A stretch of 64,000 nucleotides of DNA from Gemmatimonadota bacterium (GTDB lineage Bacteria; Gemmatimonadota; Gemmatimonadetes; Gemmatimonadales; Gemmatimonadaceae): positions 124,001 through 188,000 of the forward strand of contig JAQBPX010000015.1 of assembly GCA_028287305.1 (NCBI GenBank), given 5' to 3'. A program made the translations under genes and the position numbers. This document shows positions 48,377 to 57,427 of the stretch, piece by piece (positions within the stretch are counted from its first letter, which is position 1; each line of letters starts with the position of its first letter). The notes below the pieces were generated by a model that had not been told where the DNA came from, did no database searches, and worked only from the letters and a program-made list of their open reading frames with translations.

Positions 48377-48991
48377 ATGCAGTTCCGCCTCCCCACGACC
48401 CTCGCCGCACTCGCGCTCATGGCCGCCTGCGCCAAGGGCGACAACGCGGCCACCGATTCAGCGAAGATGGCCGCCGACACCACGCATCACGACACCGCGG
48501 CCATGGCGCCGGCCGCGCCCGCCATGACGGATGCGAGCATCCTCGGATTCCTCGACTGGGCCAACATGGCCGACAGTTCGGGCGGCGCACTGGCCGCGAG
48601 CAAGGGGACGAGCGCCGCGGTGAAGGCGTTCGGCAAGGACATGATGACGGACCACCACAAGCTGCGCGCCAAGGGACAGGAGCTCGCGAAGGCCCTCGCC
48701 GTGACGCCCGAGCCGATGGCCGGTGACACCTTGCCCGCGTCGCACGACAAGGCCGCCGACTCGCTCAAGGCCATGGCGAAGGGCGCGGACTGGGATCGCA
48801 TGTACATCGCGCACGAAGTGGCCATGCACCAGGAAGTGCTGAAGCGCGCGCAGGCAGGCGCGGCCGCCACTTCCACGGCGCAGCTCAAGTCGGCCATCGG
48901 TGAGGCGGCTCCCGTCGTGCAATCGCACCTCGACAAGGCGATGAAGATCCAGGGGACGCAGGGCGCCGCCGCGCCCGCCGCGAAGCCGTAG
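48377..48991 (+). CDS. DUF4142-type lipoprotein
   Basis: 204 residues from the ATG that gives lipobox LMAAC (Cys18). After a Thr/Ala/His-rich linker, residues ~55-190 form a four-helix DUF4142-like domain: SILGFLDWANMADSSGGALA, VKAFGKDMMTDHHKLRAKGQ, DWDRMYIAHEVAMHQEVLKR, VVQSHLDKAMKIQGTQ. The HH, HExxxH and H residues resemble a ferritin-like metal site. Probably periplasmic. A strong hairpin follows the gene. Confidence 0.85.
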   Translation: MQFRLPTTLAALALMAACAKGDNAATDSAKMAADTTHHDTAAMAPAAPAMTDASILGFLDWANMADSSGGALAASKGTSAAVKAFGKDMMTDHHKLRAKGQELAKALAVTPEPMAGDTLPASHDKAADSLKAMAKGADWDRMYIAHEVAMHQEVLKRAQAGAAATSTAQLKSAIGEAAPVVQSHLDKAMKIQGTQGAAAPAAKP

Positions 48992-49019
48992 CGCGGTCCG
49001 AAGCTTGAATAGCACACCC

Positions 49020-49045
49020 ACGGCCCCGCGCTCGCGCGGGGCCGT
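49020..49045. terminator. Strong 12-bp GC hairpin
   Basis: ACGGCCCCGCGC (49020-49031) pairs perfectly with GCGCGGGGCCGT (49034-49045). Only TTCG follows, so it has no T-tract, but its strength and position 29 bases after the DUF4142 gene make it the likely terminator. Confidence 0.7.
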
Positions 49046-49072
49046 TCGTGCACCCATTCCCCGAGGTGTCAG

Positions 49073-49294
49073 ATGTTCTCGCGCATCGTGCTCGTTACCG
49101 TCACTGTCGCGCTCGCCGCCTGCGGCGGGGCGAGCGACCAGCAGAAGATGTCCGCCGGTCTCGACTCCATGACCAAGGCGGACTCGGCCCACGCGCACCG
49201 CGACAGCCTCGCGCGCGACACGACGCGCCGCGACTCGACGGCGCTCGTCCCCGGACTCGCGACGCCCGCGTCCCAGAAGCCGCCGGCACCCTAG
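49073..49294 (+). CDS. Small Asp/Ser/Thr-rich lipoprotein
   Basis: 73 residues: MFSRIVLVTVTVALAACGGA is a lipoprotein signal (Cys17), then a polar, disordered tail rich in Asp, Ser, Arg and Thr (SLARDTTRRDSTA) ending PASQKPPAP. No family recognised. The stop shares a base with the next gene's GTG (TAGTG). Confidence 0.6.
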   Translation: MFSRIVLVTVTVALAACGGASDQQKMSAGLDSMTKADSAHAHRDSLARDTTRRDSTALVPGLATPASQKPPAP

Positions 49295-49716
49295 TGTCCG
49301 AGACCCCAGAGCAGGGCCATGGCAGCTTCGCGCTGGTCGACGGGTCCAACGTCGCCCATTCCAGCGAGGGTCCGCAGGCCCTGCTCGGCAACATCCTGGC
49401 GGTGCGACGCAAGCTGGTGGAGCAGGGGTTCGTGCCGATCGTCATGGCCGACGCCGCGCTGCGCCACCAGATCGATCGCGTGAAGGAGTACGAGAAGCTC
49501 ATCGACGACGGCGTCGTGCGTCAGGCTCCCGCCGGAACCGACGCCGACTACTTCATCCTCAGCTTCGCACGCGAGCTCGACGCCGCCATCGTGTCGAACG
49601 ATCGATTTCGCGATCGCCAGAAGCAGTATCCCGAAGCGCGCGACCGCATCATCCGCTACATGGTCATCGGGGACGAGGTCGTCTTCGAGCGGCGCACGAA
49701 GCATCGTCACGACTGA
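49294..49716 (+). CDS. NYN/PIN-like ribonuclease domain protein (Zc3h12a type)
   Basis: 140 residues from a GTG overlapping the lipoprotein stop. It reads FALVDGSNVAHSSEGPQALL (Asp of the active site), LVEQGFVPIVMADAALRHQI, APAGTDADYFILSFARELDA, IVSNDRFRDRQKQYPEARDR. These acidic positions (DGSN, TDADxF, SNDRF) match PIN-like NYN nucleases, metal-dependent RNases. The length equals one domain. The RNA target is unknown. Confidence 0.85.
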   Translation: MSETPEQGHGSFALVDGSNVAHSSEGPQALLGNILAVRRKLVEQGFVPIVMADAALRHQIDRVKEYEKLIDDGVVRQAPAGTDADYFILSFARELDAAIVSNDRFRDRQKQYPEARDRIIRYMVIGDEVVFERRTKHRHD

Positions 49717-49725
49717 GCTGCACGC

Positions 49726-50394
49726 ATGACCGGAAGGCTGCTGCGTGGCGTCCTCCTCGACGTGGACGGCACGCTCATCGACAGCAACGACGCGCACGCC
49801 GACTCCTGGGCGGACACGCTGACGGAGGCGGGCTATGCCATCCCCGCCTCGCGCGTGCGGCCGCTGATCGGCATGGGCGGCGACAAGTTGATCCCCAGGC
49901 TCACGGGGCTCAACGCGGAAAGCCCGCCGGCGAAGGAGCTGGCCGCGCGCCGCGCCGAGATCTTCCACGAGCGCTATCTCCCCTCGCTGCAGCCGCTCCC
50001 GGGTGCGCGCGCGCTGCTGGAGCGCATGCACGCGGCGAAGCTCGTGATGGTCGTGGCCACCAGCGCGAAGCGCGAGGAGCTCGAGGCGATGCTGGAACAG
50101 GTCGAGTTGCTCGACCTGCTGCCGCAGAAGACGAGCAGCGACGACGCCGAGGAATCCAAGCCGGATCCCGACATCATCGTGGCGGCGCTGCGCCGAGGGA
50201 AGCTCGACGCGGGGCACGCCGTGATGATCGGCGACACGCCCTACGACGTGGAAGCGGCGCTTCGCGCCGGCGTGGGCTGCATCGGATTCCGCTCCGGCGG
50301 ATGGGGAGACCGTGACCTCGCGGGCACGCTCGCGGTGTACGACGGCCCCGCCGCGCTGCTGCAGCAGTGGGACAGCTCGCCCCTGGCCGAGTAA
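49726..50394 (+). CDS. HAD-superfamily phosphatase (Gph/PGMB-like)
   Basis: 222 residues. HAD motif I GVLLDVDGTLIDSNDAHADS (~6-25) with DxDGT; cap domain; motif II VVATSAKR; motif III Lys in ESKPDPDIIVAALRR; motif IV MIGDTPYDVEAALRAG. Resembles phosphoglycolate phosphatase and beta-phosphoglucomutase-like hydrolases. Nine bases after the nuclease gene on the same strand. The substrate cannot be told. Confidence 0.88.
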   Translation: MTGRLLRGVLLDVDGTLIDSNDAHADSWADTLTEAGYAIPASRVRPLIGMGGDKLIPRLTGLNAESPPAKELAARRAEIFHERYLPSLQPLPGARALLERMHAAKLVMVVATSAKREELEAMLEQVELLDLLPQKTSSDDAEESKPDPDIIVAALRRGKLDAGHAVMIGDTPYDVEAALRAGVGCIGFRSGGWGDRDLAGTLAVYDGPAALLQQWDSSPLAE

Positions 50395-50491
50395 TCCCTT
50401 ACAGCGCGAATCCCCTCGATTGATGGCCGAGAGCGCGCGGACGCCGTAAAATGAAAGGGAAGCTCCTTCCCCGACTTCCCCACGAGGCCGT

Positions 50492-53254
50492 ATGTCCGCA
50501 GTTCGCCCCGCCATCCGCCTGGCCGCGCTCGTCGCCGCCCTGCCAATTGCCCTCTTCGCGCAGCAGCCGGCCGCGCCCGTGCCCACCAGGGTCACGAGCG
50601 TGGAGGGCATCACGGAGTACTCGCTGCCCAACGGCATGCGCGTGCTGCTCTTTCCCGATGCCAGCAAGCCGACGGTGACGGTCAACGTCACGTACCTGGT
50701 TGGATCGCGACACGAGGGACCCGGCGAGGCGGGCATGGCCCACCTGCTCGAGCACATGCTGTTCAAGGGCACACCGCTGCACCCCACGCTTCCGAAGGAG
50801 CTGGAGGCCCGCGGCGCGACCTACAACGGCACCACTTCGTTCGATCGCACGAACTACTACGAGGTGCTGCCCGCCTCGGACACCAACCTCGTGTGGGCCC
50901 TGTCGGCGGAAGCCGACCGCATGCTGCACGCGAACGTGGCCAGGGCCGACCTGCAGAGCGAATTCACGGTGGTGCGCAACGAGTTCGAGAACAACGAGAA
51001 CTCGCCCTTCATCGCGACCATCAAGACGGTACTCGGCTCCGCCTACCTGTTTCATGGTTACGGTCGCCTGCCCATCGGCAACCGCGCCGACATCGAGAAC
51101 GTGCCGATCGGCAAGCTGCAGGACTTCTACCACAAGTTCTACCAGCCCGACAACGCGGTGCTGATGGTCGCGGGCCGGTTCGAGGAGAAGAAGGCGCTCG
51201 ACGAGATCGCGAAGCGGTTCGGCACGCTCCCGCGCCCCGCGCGCACCCTCGAGCCCACGTACACCACCGAGCCCACGCAGGACGGCGAGCGCGAGATCAC
51301 GGTGCGGCGCGTGGCGGACCAGCAGCTGGTGGGCGTGTTCTACCACACGCCGGCCGGAACGCACGCGGACTTTCCGGCGATCATGGTGCTCACTGACGTG
51401 ATGGCTGCGGCGCCAGCCGGCCGCCTCTACAAGAGCATCGTCGAGGCGAAGAAGGGCTCGTCAGTCGACGACTTCCTGATGCAGCAGGCCGAGCCTGGCG
51501 GCGTCGCCTTCCTGGTGAGCTTGCGCAAGACCGACTCGATCGCTCCTGCACGCCAGGCGCTGTTCGCGACGATCGATGAGGTGCGCGGCGCGAAGCCGCC
51601 CACCGACGAGGAAGTCTCGCGCTCCAAGACGAACATCCTCAAGAACATCGACCTCGCGCTCACCAAGTCCGACCAGATCGGCCTGGTGATGAGCGAGTAC
51701 ACCGCCATGGGTGACTGGCGCCTGTTCTTCCTGCAGCGCGATCGCATCAAGGCGGTCACCACCGCCGACGTGCGTCGCGTGGCCACCGCGTACCTCAAGC
51801 CGACCAACCGCACGATCGGCAGCTTCGTGAGCACCGACAACGTGGACCGCGCCGACATTCCGGCGGGTCCCGACGTCGCAGCGCTGGTAAAGGACTACAA
51901 GGGCTCCGCCATCGTTGCCTCGGGCGAGGCGTTCGACCCCACGCCGGCCAACATCGAGGCGCGCGTGAAGCGCGGCACGATCGCCGGCACGGGGCTCAAG
52001 CTGGCGTACCTGCCGAAGAAGACTCGCGGCGAGACGGTGAACATGCTCCTGGTGCTGCGCACCGGGAACGAGAAGGCACTCACGAACCGTGGCGACGCCG
52101 GCGACGCGCTGGGCGACATGCTGATGCGCGGCACGAAGACGCTCTCGCGCCAGCAGGTGAAGGACACGCTCGACAAGCTGAAGGCGCGCGTCGGGATCTC
52201 GTCGAACTTCGGGGCCACGCGCGTGAGCATCGAGGCGGCACGGGCGAACATTCCCGCAGTGCTCGACGTGATGCGCGGCATCCTTCGCGAGCCCGCCTTC
52301 GACGCGAAGGAGTTCGATGAGGTGCAGCGCGCATCCGTGCAGGCGCTCGAGGCGCAGCGCTCGGAGCCGCTGGTGCTGGCGCAGGTCGAGTTCTCGCACG
52401 CCATCTCGGCGTACCCCAGGGGCAACCCACGCTACGCGCCGACCATCGACGAACGCCTGGCGAACATCAAGGCGGTCACCGTGGCCGACGTGAAGAAGTT
52501 CTACGACGACTTCGTCGGTGCCTCCGCGGGAGAGGCCGTGATCGTGGGCGAGGTGGACGACGCGGTGATCACGTCGAAGCTGCCGGCCGTCTTCGCGGGC
52601 TGGAAGAGCAAGGTTGCCTACGCGCCCGTGCCCAGCCGGCAGCAGGCGGTGCCTGCGTCGCGGAAGTCGCTCGAGACGCCGGACAAGGCGAATGCGATGT
52701 TCGTGGCGGGGCACACCTTTGCGATGAACGACCTCGATCCCGCGTACCCGGCGCTCGCGCTCGGCAGCTACATCTTTGGGGAGACGCCGCTGGGCTCGCG
52801 CATGATCACGCGCCTGCGCCAGAAGGATGGCCTGAGCTACTCCGCGGGTACGCAGACGGTGGTGAACTCGCGCGAGCCGTACGGCGTGTTCATCGGCTAC
52901 GCGATCTACAACCCGGCGAATGCCGAGAAGCTCGAGGCGGGCTTCTTCGAGGAGGTAGACCGCCTGCTGAAGGACGGCATCACCGCCGACGAGCTCGAGA
53001 AAGCGAAGCAGGGCTGGCTGCAGCAGCGCAAGGTCGGTCGCGCGCAGGACGCGTCGATCTCCTCGGCGCTCTCCACCGACCTGTGGCTGGGCCGCACGCT
53101 GGCGTTCGACGAGGGCATCGAGTCGAAGGTGGCCGCGCTCACAGTGGACGAAGTGAACGCCGCGCTGCGCAAGACCATCGACCCGAAGAAGATGGTGGTG
53201 GTGCGGGCCGGGGACTTCGCGAAGGCGAAGCAGGCGGTTCCCGTGAAGCCGTAG
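50492..53254 (+). CDS. M16-family zinc metalloprotease (duplicated, pitrilysin-like)
   Basis: 920 residues with signal peptide (LAALVAALPIALFAQQPA) and GAGG upstream. The zinc-binding inverted motif HLLEHMLFKG has His84, Glu87 and His88; the downstream NEFENNENSPF supplies the third ligand. A second M16 half begins near residue 490 (LKLAYLPKKTRGETVNMLLV) and lacks the HxxEH, as in PqqL or processing-peptidase-like proteins with one active and one inactive half. RMITRLRQKDGLSYSAGTQT is the conserved C-terminal substrate-binding region. Periplasmic peptide degradation is likely. Confidence 0.9.
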   Translation: MSAVRPAIRLAALVAALPIALFAQQPAAPVPTRVTSVEGITEYSLPNGMRVLLFPDASKPTVTVNVTYLVGSRHEGPGEAGMAHLLEHMLFKGTPLHPTLPKELEARGATYNGTTSFDRTNYYEVLPASDTNLVWALSAEADRMLHANVARADLQSEFTVVRNEFENNENSPFIATIKTVLGSAYLFHGYGRLPIGNRADIENVPIGKLQDFYHKFYQPDNAVLMVAGRFEEKKALDEIAKRFGTLPRPARTLEPTYTTEPTQDGEREITVRRVADQQLVGVFYHTPAGTHADFPAIMVLTDVMAAAPAGRLYKSIVEAKKGSSVDDFLMQQAEPGGVAFLVSLRKTDSIAPARQALFATIDEVRGAKPPTDEEVSRSKTNILKNIDLALTKSDQIGLVMSEYTAMGDWRLFFLQRDRIKAVTTADVRRVATAYLKPTNRTIGSFVSTDNVDRADIPAGPDVAALVKDYKGSAIVASGEAFDPTPANIEARVKRGTIAGTGLKLAYLPKKTRGETVNMLLVLRTGNEKALTNRGDAGDALGDMLMRGTKTLSRQQVKDTLDKLKARVGISSNFGATRVSIEAARANIPAVLDVMRGILREPAFDAKEFDEVQRASVQALEAQRSEPLVLAQVEFSHAISAYPRGNPRYAPTIDERLANIKAVTVADVKKFYDDFVGASAGEAVIVGEVDDAVITSKLPAVFAGWKSKVAYAPVPSRQQAVPASRKSLETPDKANAMFVAGHTFAMNDLDPAYPALALGSYIFGETPLGSRMITRLRQKDGLSYSAGTQTVVNSREPYGVFIGYAIYNPANAEKLEAGFFEEVDRLLKDGITADELEKAKQGWLQQRKVGRAQDASISSALSTDLWLGRTLAFDEGIESKVAALTVDEVNAALRKTIDPKKMVVVRAGDFAKAKQAVPVKP

Positions 53255-53267
53255 GAACTGCAAAAGC

Positions 53268-53364
53268 TTGAGCCGCGGACGACCGCGGACGACCGCGGAG
53301 CAGGCCGGATGAACGAGAAGCTATCCTGCCTTTGTTCGCGCTCGTCCGCGCTAGTCCGCGGCTA
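53268..53364. repeat. Palindromic GCGGACGAC element (family B, copy 1)
   Basis: Left arm GCCGCGGACGACCGCGGACG (three nine-base GCGGACGAC-type units), a core GAGCAGGCCGGATGAACGAG ... GCTATCCTGCCTTTGTTCGC, and right arm CTCGTCCGCGCTAGTCCGCG, then GCTAA. The core contains GCAGG/CCTGC, able to form an inner stem. It lies 14 bases after the M16 protease gene. Confidence 0.85.
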
Positions 53365-53430
53365 AGGCTGTTGCTCTTTCTGGCGTAGCGCCAAGCAGGC
53401 GGTCGTCGTCGAGGCCGGGACTAAAAATAC

Positions 53431-53526
53431 TTTGCCGCGGATGAGCGCGAACGAGCGCGAAGCAGGCCGGCTGAACGAGAGGCTATCCTGCCTTTGTTCG
53501 CGGTCGTCCGCGGTCGTCCGCGGCTA
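53431..53526. repeat. Palindromic GCGGACGAC element (family B, copy 2)
   Basis: Same orientation as copy 1 and 163 bases further on. The 41-base core differs at only two positions. The left arm is GCCGCGGATGAGCGCGAACG and the right arm CGGTCGTCCGCGGTCGTCCG. Its right end CGGCTA provides the TAG stop of the minus-strand spermidine-synthase-like gene. The arms differ more than the core, mostly at positions that keep pairing plausible. Confidence 0.85.
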
Positions 53527-56500
53527 ATGCTGTTGTTTTTTCTCCCGCAACGCCTGCCCCACGAACCCAGCGAGTATCCGGTCCCGCAGCGTCACGTCAT
53601 CCCGCGAGATGCCGAAGTCCTGCAGCCACTTCTTCGCGACATCTGGGTGGTCGAGCTTCAGGGCGGCGACTACTGCCCCTTCGCGCAGCGTCTGCGGCGA
53701 GAGCCAGTTCTCCGACTTCGCGTCACGCCAGCGGATGAGCGAGTCCGCGGCGGCATACGTCTCCGCCCAGTTCCACGTGCCCGTTCCGTGCAGGAAGTCC
53801 AGCGTCCACTGCACGCCACTGGGCGCGCCGCGTGACTTCGCGAAGCCGCGCACGCCCTCGTAGAACTTCTCGTCCACCACGCCCGCCGTGCCCTCGTGGA
53901 TGTCCTGCTCCACGTCGAGCACGCGCGCGAGCCACTTGCGCCAGTCGAGGGGCGCCGGCCCGGCGAGCTCGCGCTCCAGCGCGCGATAGTCGTACGCAGC
54001 ACGGGCGAGGGCGGTGTCGCCCTCCTCGACCGGTGCGCCGCTCCCGCGCACCGCGCGCAGGCGCTGGCCAAGTGCGAGCGCGCTCACGCGTCGTATCTCG
54101 GGCGTCACCGGCAGCGCCAGCGTGCCCCAGTCGTAGCGACGCCCGGTGAGCGCGGCGACCAGGTTGAAGCGCCCGCCACTCAGCGAGGTGAAGCCATCTG
54201 CGTTCTCGTGCAGGAAGCGCGTGCGCTCGGCGCCGAGATCGAGCACCGGGTAGAAGTCGGAGTTCGGCCCGCCGCGCGTCTCGAGGTAGGGATGCAGCGC
54301 GGCGCGACCGCCCAGCCGCATGGCCTCAAGCACCTCCGCCTCGAGCGGCACCACGCGCTTCAGCTCCGCGGCCACGCCCGGGAAGGCGAGGACGGTAGTC
54401 CACGCCGGCGCCGGCAGTGCAGCGTCATTCGACGCGACGATCAGGATGTCCAGGTTGGAGGTGAAGAACACCTCGTAGCTGGGAAAGTTGTCGTCGATCG
54501 CCTTGACGACGCTCAGCGCCAGGCGGTCGCTCAGCTCGTAGAGGTGCAGCCACTGCCCGAACACGCCGCCTGGCGCGAGGTGGCCGCGCACGCGCGCATA
54601 GAACTCGGTCGTGAACAGCCCCGACACGCCGCTCACCCACGGATTCGACGGCTCCGAGATGATGAGGTCGAACTTGCGGTTGGCCGCGGCGAAATACGAC
54701 TTCGCGTCGTCGAGCACGAAGATCGAGCGGGGGTCGTCGAAGACGCGGGCGTTGGACGGATAGAACATGCGCGACCCGCGAATCATCGCCGGCTCGATCT
54801 CGATCGTCGCCAGCCGCGACAGCCGCGGGCTGCCGAGCAGGAAGTGCGAGGTCATTCCCGAGCCCTGGCCGATCACCGCTGCCTCGCGGGCATTCGGCAT
54901 GTGCGCGAGCGTGATCAGCGGCAGCATCACCTGCGTGGACAGGTCGAGCTGCAGCGGGAAGCGCACGCTCGGCGTGGTGTCAGTCCAGAAGCCGCCGATG
55001 GACGCGTCGGGCTTGCCGTTGGTGGACAGCGTGAGCATGCCGTCATCGCCGGTGCTCTTGCGCACGCTCACCGTGGCGGTGCGGCCATCCGCGTAGAAGG
55101 GAAAGGTGTACTGTCCCTGCTTCGGGATGATCGAATGGCGATAGACGCCGCTCGCCAGCACGCGCTTCTCGAAGGACACGAACGCCGCGTTCGCGATCAC
55201 GAACACCAGTGTCGCCGCTGCGAGGGCAATGGTACGCCGGCGCGGCAGGAGCCCCTGTCGCACGGCCGGCACGATGAGCAGCGCGCCCATCGCGATGTCC
55301 ACCAGCGCACCGGTCACGAGCAGCAGCTTGAGCCCGAGCAGCGGCATGAGCAGCAGTCCCGCGAGCGCCACGCCCACGATCGAGCCGAGCGTGTTGACGC
55401 TGTACACCTGCCCGATGGAGCGCTCCCCGGCGCCCATGCGCAGCAGCATCCTGGTGATGAGCGGCAGCGTGATCCCCGCGCAGAACGTCGCCGGCAGCAT
55501 CACCACCAGGCAGATCACGTAGCGCGCCACGGAGAACGCGTCGTAGCCGGAGTCGTTCGCGCGCAATGCGAGGATCAGCCACGAGATCCACCTGAAGCTC
55601 ATCATGTAGAGCGGCAGCGTCGCGATGGCGAGCGTCCCCATCACCCATTGCACGATGCCGAGCACGCGCACGGGATGCTCCCAGCGGTCGGCGCGCGAGC
55701 GCACCCAGAATGCGCCGAGCGAGAGGCCGAGGATGAACGCGCTGAGCATCAGCTCGAACGAGTGCGTGGCGCTCCCGAGCGCGAGCGACAGCATGCGCAC
55801 CCAGGCGATCTCGTAGATGAAGCTCGCGACCGCGGTGCCGAAGGTCACGATGAGCAGCGGCCCCCAGAGCGCGCGCAGCATCGGCGAGGGGGAGGTGCCC
55901 TCTTCCTCACGATACGGCAGGCCGCTCCCCTCGGATGCCACGCTCACCTCGGCGGTGGTGAATGCGCCCGAGGGACGCACGCCCAGCGTGCCCTCGCCGC
56001 GGTCCCGTGCGCGGAGCACCACGGCCAGCGTGAGCGCCACCGCGAAGTTCAGGAGCGCCGCGGTGAGCAGCGTCCCCGGCAGGCCATAGCGCTCGAGCAG
56101 CACGAAGCCGGCGAGCAGCACGCCGCCCGCCGCTCCGAGCGAGTTGGCGAAGTAGAGCACGGAGAGGGTGCGCCCGGGCTGCGCGCCCGAGATGCGGATG
56201 GCCCCCGCGCTCATCAGCGGGAAGGTGGCGCCCAGGAGCACCGACTGCGGCAGGATCAGCAGCCCGGCAATTCCCCACTTCACGAGTGACACGCCCGCGC
56301 CGCCCGCGAGCGCGGGAAACGCCGATGCGTAGGCCCATCCCGTGACGGCCACGAAGATGTCGTGAAAGAAGAAGCCGATCACGCCGACCAGCAGTTCGAC
56401 CACCGCATACCCGATGAGCGGGCGCGCCAGCCGCGACGAGCGCCTGCCCACCAGGAATGCGCCGAGCGACATGCCGCCCAGGAAGATCACGAGCACCACG

Positions 56501-56616
56501 ATCTGCGCGTAGGCGCTGTGCCCCACGAACAATCCGAGGTAGCGAGTCCAGATGGACTCGTAGATGAGTCCCGAGGCGCCGCTGAGGACGAACAGGAACG
56601 CGAGGAAAACGATCAC
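53524..56616 (-). CDS. Membrane-fused spermidine-synthase-like protein
   Basis: 1030 residues from the GTG overlapping the DUF4198 stop (GTGA). The first ~480 residues hold about 12-14 hydrophobic helices (GASGLIYESIWTRYLGLF, ANSLGAAGGVLLAGFVLLER, NTLGSIVGVALAGLLLMPLL). Residues ~560-760 are spermidine-synthase-like, with EAAVIGQGSGMTSHFLLGSP, ATIEIEPAM and DLIISEPSNPWVSGVSGLFT. The long C-terminus (~270 residues) has no recognised domain. Membrane-fused SpeE-like proteins are widespread, but their substrates are mostly unknown. The stop lies in a family B repeat. Confidence 0.85.
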   Translation of the reverse strand: MIVFLAFLFVLSGASGLIYESIWTRYLGLFVGHSAYAQIVVLVIFLGGMSLGAFLVGRRSSRLARPLIGYAVVELLVGVIGFFFHDIFVAVTGWAYASAFPALAGGAGVSLVKWGIAGLLILPQSVLLGATFPLMSAGAIRISGAQPGRTLSVLYFANSLGAAGGVLLAGFVLLERYGLPGTLLTAALLNFAVALTLAVVLRARDRGEGTLGVRPSGAFTTAEVSVASEGSGLPYREEEGTSPSPMLRALWGPLLIVTFGTAVASFIYEIAWVRMLSLALGSATHSFELMLSAFILGLSLGAFWVRSRADRWEHPVRVLGIVQWVMGTLAIATLPLYMMSFRWISWLILALRANDSGYDAFSVARYVICLVVMLPATFCAGITLPLITRMLLRMGAGERSIGQVYSVNTLGSIVGVALAGLLLMPLLGLKLLLVTGALVDIAMGALLIVPAVRQGLLPRRRTIALAAATLVFVIANAAFVSFEKRVLASGVYRHSIIPKQGQYTFPFYADGRTATVSVRKSTGDDGMLTLSTNGKPDASIGGFWTDTTPSVRFPLQLDLSTQVMLPLITLAHMPNAREAAVIGQGSGMTSHFLLGSPRLSRLATIEIEPAMIRGSRMFYPSNARVFDDPRSIFVLDDAKSYFAAANRKFDLIISEPSNPWVSGVSGLFTTEFYARVRGHLAPGGVFGQWLHLYELSDRLALSVVKAIDDNFPSYEVFFTSNLDILIVASNDAALPAPAWTTVLAFPGVAAELKRVVPLEAEVLEAMRLGGRAALHPYLETRGGPNSDFYPVLDLGAERTRFLHENADGFTSLSGGRFNLVAALTGRRYDWGTLALPVTPEIRRVSALALGQRLRAVRGSGAPVEEGDTALARAAYDYRALERELAGPAPLDWRKWLARVLDVEQDIHEGTAGVVDEKFYEGVRGFAKSRGAPSGVQWTLDFLHGTGTWNWAETYAAADSLIRWRDAKSENWLSPQTLREGAVVAALKLDHPDVAKKWLQDFGISRDDVTLRDRILAGFVGQALREKKQQH

Positions 56617-57413
56617 CGGACCTCGAAGGTCAGCGTCGCCCACTTCGAGAGGTAGTCCACGCCAGCGCCCGCCGGCGCGCGCTTCATGGAGACGAACTTC
56701 ACGTAGGCCCGGCCGTGCGCGGGGAAGGTGAACCGCGCCTCCCCGTTCGCGTCCGTGGTCGCGCTCATCTCGCCCTTCCGCCGCTCGCTGCCCGCGAGGA
56801 TCACGTGGTGCGCGAGCGGCTTGCCGTCCACCATCGCGCGAACGCGGAGGTGCCCGCCGGTGGCCGAGTAGGGATTGGAGAGCAGCTCGATCTCCGCGTC
56901 GTAGTGAAGCGGCCGCAGCGCGGCGTCGGTGGATGCAGCGCCGACCTGGTACACGGCCTTCACGAACTTCGCGTAGCGCTCGGTGGCCCTGCGCTGCAGC
57001 TCATGCGTGCGGCGGCGGTCGGCGAGCGCGTCGAGGATGCCCTCTTCCTTCAGGTAGGCATTGAACTGCGCACCCTCGAGCGTGATCTCGCGCGGCTTCA
57101 CCGTGGCGCCGAGCACGTAGGTGCCCTCGTCGCCGGTGGTGAAGGCGATCACGCTGTGGAGCGTGTCGGGGCTCGTCCATGCGGATAGCGGCAGCGCGAC
57201 CGTGTCGCGAACTCCCACGAGCCGCAGGTCGCCGATCCGTTCGGACTCGATGTTGTTCTCGCTCTTCGTGAAGGTGCCGTTGAGCACCTGCACGCGAACC
57301 GCCGCGTGCGCCGGCAGGACGTAGTGGTCGAGCTTGAGGAACAAGTCGTGGGCGAACGCCGAGCCGGCGAGGAGCAGGGTCGCGGCCACGGAGAGCAGGA
57401 TCGGTTTGCGCAT
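56613..57413 (-). CDS. DUF4198 periplasmic protein
   Basis: 266 residues; signal MRKPILLSVAATLLLAGSAF with AHDLFLKLDHYVLPAHAAVR following, the typical start of DUF4198 proteins (mature N-terminus His). Two beta-sandwich regions; the second contains GGHLRVRAMVDGKPLAHHVI and TTDANGEARFTFPAHGRAYV. Family members often sit near nickel, cobalt or TonB systems. Here it follows crcB by 14 bases and overlaps the spermidine-synthase-like gene, so its job is not clear. Confidence 0.85.
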   Translation of the reverse strand: MRKPILLSVAATLLLAGSAFAHDLFLKLDHYVLPAHAAVRVQVLNGTFTKSENNIESERIGDLRLVGVRDTVALPLSAWTSPDTLHSVIAFTTGDEGTYVLGATVKPREITLEGAQFNAYLKEEGILDALADRRRTHELQRRATERYAKFVKAVYQVGAASTDAALRPLHYDAEIELLSNPYSATGGHLRVRAMVDGKPLAHHVILAGSERRKGEMSATTDANGEARFTFPAHGRAYVKFVSMKRAPAGAGVDYLSKWATLTFEVR

Positions 57414-57427
57414 GGTGTTCGGTAGGG

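Noticed and set aside
53896-56289. Very long plus-strand open frame (797 codons) opposite the spermidine-synthase-like gene; similar long frames at 13933-15048, 22532-25132 and 30698-32815.
   Set aside because: They are His/Arg/Glu-rich antisense shadows of well-supported genes in GC-rich DNA, without domains or starts.
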